Part shown: positions 14,347 through 19,491 of the stretch, piece after piece
Layout of the letters: each line of letters opens with the position of its first letter
Numbering within the stretch: the stretch's first letter is position 1
Virus record (IMG/VR): IMGVR_UViG_3300017962_000146
Span: 1-21,619 of that record
Origin: a virus
DNA: 21,619 bases
Reading direction: 5' to 3' (one strand)
Translations under genes and position numbers: made by a program
Notes under the pieces: model-generated
Told to the model about the DNA's origin: nothing
The model's database searches: none
What the model saw: the letters and a program-made list of their open reading frames with translations, nothing else

Positions 14347-14375
14347 ATAATAGCAAATATATTAATGTTAGTCAA
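14347..14375 (-). promoter_or_regulatory. Strong promoter immediately before gp43
   Basis: Minus strand: TTGACT (14375-14370), 17-base spacer, TATTAT (14352-14347), then ACCTGA and the gp43 ATG at 14340. Five of six bases match in each box. The expected transcription start, about 7 bases after the -10, coincides with the A of the start codon. The -35 box overlaps the stop codon of the glycosyltransferase gene. Confidence 0.7.
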
Positions 14376-15108
14376 GATTCACAAAGTGTAAATCGTTATG
14401 ATTTTTTTTAACGTGATCTCCTATTTTAGTGGCAAGAGCATCTCTACCCTTAATAGACGATCCATATTTTGAATCTATTAATTGAGTACAAGGAGCGTGT
14501 TCTATACCTAAAGGTCTGCGATGTGCTTGCGTAGCGCTTGTACCTATACCAGTTTTATTTACCCAACGAGGATCACTATATCTGTTAAGAGGCCAATAAA
14601 CTCTATTAAATTTTAAATTTATGTTTCGACAATGCGCGTCCACAGCCTGATGCATAACGGACATTGTGCCTTTACGAGTTCCTTTTTCTACTATCTCGCA
14701 ATGTTGTTTAGCGACACCAGCACTAGCCGTCCATATCTCAGTTGCAGTTCCTAAAAGCATAACTTCCATTTCTTTATATTTTGAAGTAAACTTTCTGAAC
14801 GTATCTTCTTGTTCAGGAATTAAATAAGCATCGTGTTCCATTACCCAAAATTTTTTCTTCCCTGTCGCTAATTTTTTCATCATTCTATAATTAGAATGAT
14901 AAGACCCCAATTCTCCGGGAGTAATTCTTTTATTAGTGTGCCAATATGGGGTATCTTTGAGTTCTTCTAATAAATTGTCTGGAGTGATGCATTGTATGAC
15001 TTCGATTTCAAATATGTCAGACACTCGTTCAAACGATTTCAAAGCGATTTCGTTGTATCTCATAGCGAGATCATTATTAAAATCAACCTGCATATAAGCT
15101 TTAATCAT
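14368..15108 (-). CDS. Family 25-like glycosyltransferase, 246 aa
   Basis: Second GT25-like enzyme in the window. RITPGELGSYHSNYRMMKK (61-79) corresponds to the family's 'TPGE-x-G-x-x-x-SH-x-x-x-W' block, with YHSN in place of SH. FWVMEHDAYL (87-96) is the metal/donor motif, with the same EHDA variant as the protein at 2128-2826. The C-terminal part (WPLNRYSDPRWVNKTGIGTS) has no recognised signature. The protein is cytoplasmic with unknown acceptor. The coding sequence is A/T-rich compared with gp43. The start ATG follows AAAGGTG, and that site can fold into a small hairpin (15112-15128). It has its own cluster of hairpins upstream. Confidence 0.7.
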   Translation of the reverse strand: MIKAYMQVDFNNDLAMRYNEIALKSFERVSDIFEIEVIQCITPDNLLEELKDTPYWHTNKRITPGELGSYHSNYRMMKKLATGKKKFWVMEHDAYLIPEQEDTFRKFTSKYKEMEVMLLGTATEIWTASAGVAKQHCEIVEKGTRKGTMSVMHQAVDAHCRNINLKFNRVYWPLNRYSDPRWVNKTGIGTSATQAHRRPLGIEHAPCTQLIDSKYGSSIKGRDALATKIGDHVKKNHNDLHFVNLD

Positions 15109-15111
15109 ACA

Positions 15112-15151
15112 ACACCTTTAAATGGTGTGACGTTTTTGAGAGGAACGCCAC
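15112..15151 (-). promoter_or_regulatory. Overlapping hairpins in the leader of the glycosyltransferase gene
   Basis: In minus-strand RNA, GTGGCGTT (15151-15144) pairs with AACGTCAC (15134-15127) as an 8-bp stem with one G-U pair. ACACC (15128-15124) pairs with GGTGT (15116-15112), enclosing part of the AAAGGTG ribosome-binding site. The two stems share two bases and so compete. The G-U pair makes the first stem valid only for the minus-strand transcript. A translational switch or attenuator is possible. Confidence 0.35.
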
Positions 15152-15169
15152 TAAACCTCAAGAGGTAAG

Positions 15170-15316
15170 TTAATCTTCCAAGTAGTACTTATAACAGTCT
15201 TTCATGGTTTCAAACTTTTCTTGCTCAACTTCGAGTTGGCAAACTCTTTTTCTTTCGGCACGATCCCCGCTTGATGCGAGAAAAAATACCGCTGCTAATA
15301 CTAGTGCCATTTGCAT
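15170..15316 (-). CDS. Membrane or exported microprotein, 48 aa
   Basis: Short frame with ATG at 15316, seven bases after AAGGAG (start MQMALVLAAVFFLASSG). The first 17 residues are a hydrophobic segment, either a signal peptide or a single membrane anchor. They are followed by a charged, helical tail with two cysteines (C26, C41) that could form a disulfide in the periplasm. No family is recognised. It is the last of four tiny envelope-type genes between hsp20 and the glycosyltransferase gene. Confidence 0.65.
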   Translation of the reverse strand: MQMALVLAAVFFLASSGDRAERKRVCQLEVEQEKFETMKDCYKYYLED

Positions 15317-15326
15317 AATGTGCTCC

Positions 15327-15473
15327 TTATAGACCCTGTGGAATCAGAACCATGCCTGCTTCCATTTGAGTCTGAACCATTAATTCAGGATACAGTAATG
15401 GACCAATAAGACCCATCAAACATAATCCTACCATAACAACGCCGAGTGTGTAATTCCTGATCTTTACAATCAT
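15327..15473 (-). CDS. Single-pass membrane microprotein, 48 aa
   Basis: ATG at 15473 overlaps the TGA of the 32-residue gene (ATGA). The basic start MIVKIRNYTLG is followed by a hydrophobic span (VVMVGLCLMGLIGPLLYP, 12-29) and a short Met-rich polar end. It is expected in the inner membrane with a cytoplasmic N-terminus. No family is recognised. Stop at 15327, 10 bases before the next start. Confidence 0.65.
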   Translation of the reverse strand: MIVKIRNYTLGVVMVGLCLMGLIGPLLYPELMVQTQMEAGMVLIPQGL

Positions 15474-15568
15474 GACATCACCACTAATGCAATCATTACG
15501 GGCGCTACTAATAATGCAGCAGCAAGCATATAAACTGCTTGCGCTTCTTCGCTACACAAAATTTTCAT
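15470..15568 (-). CDS. Single-pass membrane microprotein, 32 aa
   Basis: ATG at 15568 shares its A with the TAA of the gene upstream (TAATG) and follows a very strong ribosome-binding site, AAAGGAGGAG. Sequence plan: a short polar start (MKILCSEEAQ) and one hydrophobic span (about 12-31) ending at MS. It is too short to assign, but the ribosome-binding site and the overlaps on both sides make it a convincing gene. Confidence 0.65.
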   Translation of the reverse strand: MKILCSEEAQAVYMLAAALLVAPVMIALVVMS

Positions 15569-15801
15569 TACTCCTCCTTTGCAGATACCTTGTAACCAGC
15601 GGCTTCCCATTGTTCAATGGTTCGACACTTCATTTTTTTAACAGTAAGACCAGCAGGTCCACGAACTTCGATACGTGCACAAAACTTACCATCTTCGGTT
15701 GCTTTGGCAACATAGTCTTGTTCGTCTGCAGTTACAGGTTGAGCAACAAGTGATGCTGCGAAAATAACACCGCTACATGCGGCAAATAGTTCTTTTTTCA
15801 T
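15568..15801 (-). CDS. Small secreted protein with C-x(n)-C-R-T-x-E-Q-W motif, 77 aa
   Basis: Signal peptide: basic MKKE, hydrophobic core FAACSGVIFAASLVA, likely cleavage near VTA/DE (residues 25/26). The mature part has CARIEVRGPAGLTVKKMKC (41-59) then RTIEQWEAAGY. I recall small exported proteins of alphaproteobacteria (for example sphingomonads) with the same C-x-x-x-x-x-x-G...C-x-T-x-E-x-W pattern, of unknown role; the two cysteines probably form a disulfide in the periplasm. It starts 10 bases after hsp20 and leads a run of four envelope microproteins. It could be a host-acquired gene. Confidence 0.75.
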   Translation of the reverse strand: MKKELFAACSGVIFAASLVAQPVTADEQDYVAKATEDGKFCARIEVRGPAGLTVKKMKCRTIEQWEAAGYKVSAKEE

Positions 15802-15811
15802 TTAAGTGTCC

Positions 15812-16261
15812 TTAGTGAGATTTGATTTCTATCTTTCTCGGACGCTGTTCTTCGGGCAGTTCAACTCTGAGTTTGATCACGAGTAAACCGTTGACGAATT
15901 CGGCTCCATCAACGACAACGTGGTCAGCGAGTCTAAAAGTTTCCACAAATTTCTTCGTGGTAATCCCTTTGTGAAGATATTGACGATTGTCATATTGACC
16001 ATCTTGAGTGTGATCTGAGGGAGTTCCCTTAATAATCAGCACACCGGGTTTATGTTCAATCTCAATATCTTTCTTTTGATAACCGCCTAGTGCAAATTCC
16101 ATAGCGTATTCTTCATCATTATATTTTACAATATTATGACGAGGAAAACCTTTCTCGTTTGCGCCGATGGCAGTTAGTTTTTCTATCTCATCCCATACGT
16201 GGTCAAAACCAATGAAACGAGAATGTGGGAACGTAAACATTTTAGTACGTGTAGTAACCAT
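15812..16261 (-). CDS. hsp20: Small heat-shock protein, Hsp20/IbpA type, 149 aa
   Basis: ATP-independent chaperone that holds unfolding proteins. The alpha-crystallin domain spans about residues 41-133 (HNIVKYNDEEYAMEFALGGY at its start) and carries the conserved closing motif NGLLVIKL (124-131). A short C-terminal tail has the I-x-I oligomerisation motif IEI (144-146). The N-terminus, with FDHVWDEIEKL, is of the bacterial class A type. Length is normal for the family. The start follows AGGAGG by 5 bases. Hsp20 genes are a regular part of marine T4-like phage genomes. Here the gene has its own strong promoter and a leader that looks like a ROSE RNA thermometer, so heat induction is likely. 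Confidence 0.96.
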   Translation of the reverse strand: MVTTRTKMFTFPHSRFIGFDHVWDEIEKLTAIGANEKGFPRHNIVKYNDEEYAMEFALGGYQKKDIEIEHKPGVLIIKGTPSDHTQDGQYDNRQYLHKGITTKKFVETFRLADHVVVDGAEFVNGLLVIKLRVELPEEQRPRKIEIKSH

Positions 16262-16320
16262 ATTTGCCTCCTAATATTTTAGCAAGGTTGTTGTCTAACT
16301 TCCGGACCATTCCGCGAAGT
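16262..16320 (-). promoter_or_regulatory. ROSE-like RNA thermometer in the hsp20 leader
   Basis: In the minus-strand transcript, CCUUGCU (16287-16281) can pair with the ribosome-binding site AGGAGG (16272-16267): six pairs including one U-G, with a single bulged G opposite. Two A-U pairs extend the stem, leaving a tetraloop. This is the UUGCU/anti-Shine-Dalgarno arrangement with bulged G that defines ROSE elements of bacterial small heat-shock genes. A second hairpin at the 5' end (16320-16298, ACUUC/GAAGU plus CGG/CCG with one bulge) fits the multi-hairpin design. The structure is inferred by hand folding. Confidence 0.65.
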
Positions 16321-16328
16321 CGATATTA

Positions 16329-16357
16329 TATATACACTTTTTGTTTTTAACTGTCAA
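16329..16357 (-). promoter_or_regulatory. Strong sigma70-like promoter for hsp20
   Basis: Minus strand: perfect TTGACA (16357-16352), 17-base A-rich spacer, TATATA (16334-16329). A TATAAT overlaps it but would need a 21-base spacer. The transcription start should fall near 16322, giving a leader of about 60 bases that begins with the first hairpin. No sigma32-type -35 is seen. Confidence 0.7.
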
Positions 16358-16361
16358 GTTT

Positions 16362-16877
16362 TTAGATATATTTTGCCGGATCCGGTTCACCTTCTACGCC
16401 GTACGAATATGTTAATCTAGAAGACGAAGCTATAACTTGATGATGAGTGCCTCTAGGAATCCAGACTGAATGACCGGGACGAAATAATCGAGGTTTGTCT
16501 TCGTAATTAGTTCCTTCAACTTTTAATTTTACGGTGCCTATAGCTTGAACTAACAGAACATCCATACTATCTTTATGGTATGGATAGCTGTCAGATTCTT
16601 GACCGAATCCATAAAATTTTATCAAAGATATGGGGTTTTTTCTAAAAACTTCTGCCATATCTAAAGCAACTTCTTCAGCCCATTTAGGGAGTTTATTTTT
16701 TTCAACCCACAAACAATGTGTGAGATATATTCTAATCTTTTCAGCTTTTGAATTAGAATTACTAACAGGATGTTTATCCAAATAATTTAATTCTTCATCC
16801 CAGTTTGGTATAGGATCTAATTTTGTGCTGCCGAAGTAAGGAACTTTATTTTGAATTTTTTCAAGGTCAAGTTTCAT
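16362..16877 (-). CDS. JmjC/cupin_4-like Fe(II)/2-oxoglutarate oxygenase, 171 aa
   Basis: YPYHKDSMDVLLVQAIGTVK (98-117) fits the cupin_4/JmjC pattern 'H-x-D-x-x-D-V-x-L-x-Q-x-x-G-x-K', giving the metal pair H101/D103. LFRPGHSVWIPRGTHHQV (131-148) supplies the distal histidine (H145 or H146), and R154 in SSRLTYSYG may bind 2-oxoglutarate. Relatives with this core hydroxylate ribosomal proteins (RoxA/ROX) or other macromolecules. At 171 residues, this one has only the catalytic barrel and a helical N-terminus, so substrate choice is unclear. The last bases of regA overlap its ATG. A plain cupin without oxygenase activity is the alternative. The gene is A/T-rich relative to the clamp genes. Confidence 0.65.
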   Translation of the reverse strand: MKLDLEKIQNKVPYFGSTKLDPIPNWDEELNYLDKHPVSNSNSKAEKIRIYLTHCLWVEKNKLPKWAEEVALDMAEVFRKNPISLIKFYGFGQESDSYPYHKDSMDVLLVQAIGTVKLKVEGTNYEDKPRLFRPGHSVWIPRGTHHQVIASSSRLTYSYGVEGEPDPAKYI

Positions 16878-17278
16878 TTATTTCCAATATTATATTTGGG
16901 ACACAGATCCCATTCATCCTTTTCTTTGTGAGAAATAATTTTAATTTGGCGCAAAGGCGCACACTCAGCTACATCAGATTGTTTTACTACATGAATCAAC
17001 CCCCAATCAGAAAGCAGAGTAGCAATAGTATTCCTACGAAGCAAATCATTCTCTTCTAGATTAGATTTTTTACCATCAAGTAAAAACAATTCTTTAAAAT
17101 GTACAATAAAATATCGCCCTTGTTTATGTAATATGTGGCAAGATTGAAATAATTTTTTTTCTTTACGTGAAGCTACACCGATTCTTGTTAAAGTTTCTCG
17201 AACTTTAAGAAAATCGTCTGGCTCATTTAAAGTCACCTCAAGCATATCTGCGGGGGACCATAATTTATATTCTTCCAC
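16874..17278 (-). CDS. regA: RegA translational repressor, 134 aa
   Basis: Binds early phage mRNAs near their start codons and blocks translation, including those of replication genes in T4. The sequence aligns along its full length with T4 RegA (122 aa): LEVTLNEPDDFLKVRETLTR (13-32), then QSCHILHKQGRYFIVHFKEL, RRNTIATLLSDWGLI and the end WDLCPKYNIGNK. The listed start is the GTG at 17278, which overlaps gp62 by 14 bases and adds about 11 residues. An ATG at 17245 (residue 12) matches the usual start MLEV of other RegA proteins but has no ribosome-binding site. The region order 44-62-regA is the T4 order. Confidence 0.95.
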   Translation of the reverse strand: MEEYKLWSPADMLEVTLNEPDDFLKVRETLTRIGVASRKEKKLFQSCHILHKQGRYFIVHFKELFLLDGKKSNLEENDLLRRNTIATLLSDWGLIHVVKQSDVAECAPLRQIKIISHKEKDEWDLCPKYNIGNK

Positions 17279-17642
17279 CTTTATGAATCCTTCTCTTTAT
17301 TTCATTGATGTTGTCGGTGGAGAGTAGATGTAGGATTTGTTTAGCCTTTTCATTGCTGTATCCATAATACTCTTTTACCGCTTCCAAATCGCTAATCGTT
17401 TCTGGCTTAATCCATTTACTGAAACGTTTACGCTTTCTGATAATATTTATAAGAAAATGATATTGGAGCTTGTTATCAATGAGGTGATATTGATTCATAA
17501 CATTTGCTGCTATAGCAGTGTCTCGAAAATAAGACAGCGAACGATTTGTCAGAAAAGAATCATAAAGATCTTCTGTCAAATCGTCCACCATCAAATCTTC
17601 TTTACTGTAATTAATGGCAGTTACAAAGCTAAATGGGTTCAT
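17265..17642 (-). CDS. 62: Clamp loader small subunit, T4 gp62, 125 aa
   Basis: Single copy partner of four gp44 subunits; together they open and load the gp45 clamp. It starts MNPFSFVTAINYSKEDL (1-17), the N-terminus typical of T4-like gp62, and is helical throughout, with the end ILHLLSTDNINEIKRRIHKG. At 125 residues it is much shorter than T4's 187, similar to what is seen in marine T4-like phages. It overlaps gp44 by 4 bases (ATGA) and regA by 14 bases. The order and size make the assignment secure although the family is weakly conserved. Confidence 0.92.
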   Translation of the reverse strand: MNPFSFVTAINYSKEDLMVDDLTEDLYDSFLTNRSLSYFRDTAIAANVMNQYHLIDNKLQYHFLINIIRKRKRFSKWIKPETISDLEAVKEYYGYSNEKAKQILHLLSTDNINEIKRRIHKGGRI

Positions 17643-18571
17643 TTAAACTCCACGTTTGCCATAATTTCAGTCATACACGCAACTACGTTGAGTTCATGAT
17701 CAGCAACAAAGGCGTTCTTATACTGATAATCAGCAAGGATAAGGACTAGCTGAGGTATCGAAGAGGTATCTACCTTCTCGTACATATCATCATACAGCTG
17801 CCTAAAGATTGCTGAAGGATCAAGGTCAACGTTATTTGCAACCCAATTGCGCATCTTTTTGAAATCCTTCTCCGCCAAAGCTTTGAATAAAATTTCATAA
17901 TTTCCGCTCGCCTTGACGGTATGTAAAGGCATCCCAGAGATCGCTCCACGTTGAAGCTCATTGATTACTCGTCTCCAATCAGGAGCGTGTCTCATAATCA
18001 ATTCTACCAGATCTTCTGTAGCAAAATCTGTGTGACCTTCTTGCGTCAGAATAAAACGAATCCGTTTCATAAACTGTTCGCAAAGGCTAGGCAGATCTTT
18101 TTTAGATGTATTGAATTCATACACACCACAACGAGAGTGTAGAGGTTCAATGATGCGGTTCTTGAAATTGCAAGTTAGAATGAATCGGCAGTTATCTGAA
18201 AACTCTTCAATGAAACCACGCAATGCGGGTTGCGTCGATTGAGGATTCAGATAATCTGCCTCATCAAGGATGACAACTTTTACATCGCCACCAAGAGATA
18301 CTGTCGAAGCAAATCTTTTAATTTTGCCACGCAAAGTATCGATGTTACCTTCTTCTGAACCGTTAACAACGATGTAATCCAGATCGAGAGAGTCACAGAT
18401 AGCACGAGCTACTGTGGTTTTTCCCAGACCAGCTGTTCCGGTGAACAGCATGTTTGGAACTTCACCACCATCAACGATTTTCTGGAAGGTAGATTTCAGA
18501 GTGTTCGGTAGAATACAATCTGAAATAGTTTGTGGCCGATATTTTTCGACCCAGAGAAATTCTTCTCTCAT
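17639..18571 (-). CDS. 44: Clamp loader large subunit, T4 gp44 (AAA+ ATPase), 310 aa
   Basis: ATPase of the sliding-clamp loader. FLWVEKYRPQTISDCILP (5-22) is the RFC/DnaX box II-like start; Walker A is GTAGLGKTT (45-53), Walker B VVILDEAD (99-106), sensor I ILTCNF (131-136) and the SRC motif with the arginine finger 146-148. The C-terminal helical domain follows, and length is close to T4's 319. The ribosome-binding site is weak (AAAGTG). It is the first of the tightly overlapping set 44-62-regA. Confidence 0.97.
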   Translation of the reverse strand: MREEFLWVEKYRPQTISDCILPNTLKSTFQKIVDGGEVPNMLFTGTAGLGKTTVARAICDSLDLDYIVVNGSEEGNIDTLRGKIKRFASTVSLGGDVKVVILDEADYLNPQSTQPALRGFIEEFSDNCRFILTCNFKNRIIEPLHSRCGVYEFNTSKKDLPSLCEQFMKRIRFILTQEGHTDFATEDLVELIMRHAPDWRRVINELQRGAISGMPLHTVKASGNYEILFKALAEKDFKKMRNWVANNVDLDPSAIFRQLYDDMYEKVDTSSIPQLVLILADYQYKNAFVADHELNVVACMTEIMANVEFK

Positions 18572-18598
18572 TCACTTTACTCATAATATAAATTTAAA

Positions 18599-18805
18599 TT
18601 ACTCTTCAGCGGGTGCTTCTTTACCTGCATCCGACTGTGCTGACTCAAGCATTTGAATCAAAGCAATAGACTGATCTCGCAGCTGACCGATAGTCGCTAA
18701 CTCTTCGCCACGAAACCCGCCACGGCCTGCAATCGTATCGATAACCGCCACAGTGCTTCGCGTTACGCGATTAGTGAGATCTAGAATCTCTTCAGTCATT
18801 TCCAT
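18599..18805 (-). CDS. Small helical protein between clamp and clamp loader, 68 aa
   Basis: I choose the ATG at 18805, five bases after GGAGG (18815-18811); the frame extends upstream to 18835, but that would overlap gp45 for no benefit. Sequence plan: LDLTNRVTRSTVAVIDTIAG (8-27), a turn RGGFRGEELATIGQLRDQ, a helix and an acidic, Ala-rich tail (SAQSDAGKEAPAEE). No family is assigned. Placement next to gp45 recalls T4, where the RNA-polymerase-binding protein RpbA is encoded beside gene 45, but T4 RpbA is 129 residues and I cannot claim homology. Confidence 0.75.
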   Translation of the reverse strand: MEMTEEILDLTNRVTRSTVAVIDTIAGRGGFRGEELATIGQLRDQSIALIQMLESAQSDAGKEAPAEE

Positions 18806-18806
18806 T

Positions 18807-19484
18807 TTAACCTCCGTACGTACTGGTTTTTTCAAGTGCTACCCAATATTCAATATTGGATTCTTTATTCACAAAGTGTGAAATTAATTTTGACGAAATC
18901 GCAACCTCGTAATCACCGTCAATCATTTTAAGATTAGAAATGTTAATTACAAAATTGAAATTAGAATCAACAAAAGTTCCATTGACATCAATTGAAAATG
19001 CATTGGATGTTTTGTCGTTAGTATCTATAACGCTCAGAACGATCACATTATTTTCCACAGAGATAGTCATTTCAGAATGACCTAACACTGAGGCAGCGCG
19101 TTTGATCTTGGCGAGAGTGTCACGATCAAGAGTAAACTTGACTTCTGGCTCTGGCATAATGATAGCCTTATTAGGCTTCGTCAAATTCTCAGGATCGCTG
19201 TAGTGATACTTGATTCTGCTTCTACCTGTACTATCAGAGATTGATACAAAATTATCTTCAAAGAAAACACGAGGCGAATCAACAAGCCCCAACGTTCTGA
19301 GAAATTCGTTTAGATCATAGACCCCAAAAGTGCGTGGGAATTCATCTTCCAATATTGAAGATGATAAAACATTTTTAGCTTCGGCAACCGTCTTAACAGT
19401 GTTACCCGCTTCGATAACAATATTAGAGTTGATAGAAGCATAGTTTTTCAACACCTCTAAAGTTTTTTCAGATAGTTCCATCAT
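18807..19484 (-). CDS. 45: Sliding clamp, T4 gp45, 225 aa
   Basis: Trimeric ring that tethers gp43 to DNA and, in T4, also activates late transcription. The size (225 versus 228 residues) and pattern match: MELSEKTLEVLKNYASINSN at the start (2-21), FGVYDLNEFLRTLGLV, FTLDRDTLAKIKRAASVLGH and YEVAISSKLISHFVN near the end. The fold is made of two similar beta-alpha domains, so no catalytic motif is expected. Two consecutive ATGs open the gene, and AAGGAT lies 5 bases before the first. A perfect-consensus promoter lies about 95 bases upstream inside gp46, so it can be expressed apart from gp46/47. Confidence 0.96.
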   Translation of the reverse strand: MMELSEKTLEVLKNYASINSNIVIEAGNTVKTVAEAKNVLSSSILEDEFPRTFGVYDLNEFLRTLGLVDSPRVFFEDNFVSISDSTGRSRIKYHYSDPENLTKPNKAIIMPEPEVKFTLDRDTLAKIKRAASVLGHSEMTISVENNVIVLSVIDTNDKTSNAFSIDVNGTFVDSNFNFVINISNLKMIDGDYEVAISSKLISHFVNKESNIEYWVALEKTSTYGG

Positions 19485-19491
19485 ATAATCC

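Noticed and set aside
17444-17451. Exact T4 late-promoter octamer TATAAATA on the minus strand inside gp62
   Set aside because: An eight-base A/T word is expected about once per strand by chance in a window of this size and composition, and the position inside gp62 has no supporting context.
18573-18596. A/T-rich gap before gp44 with TATTAT, as a promoter
   Set aside because: There is a -10-like word but no -35 at any acceptable spacing; gp44 is probably read from the promoter inside gp46.
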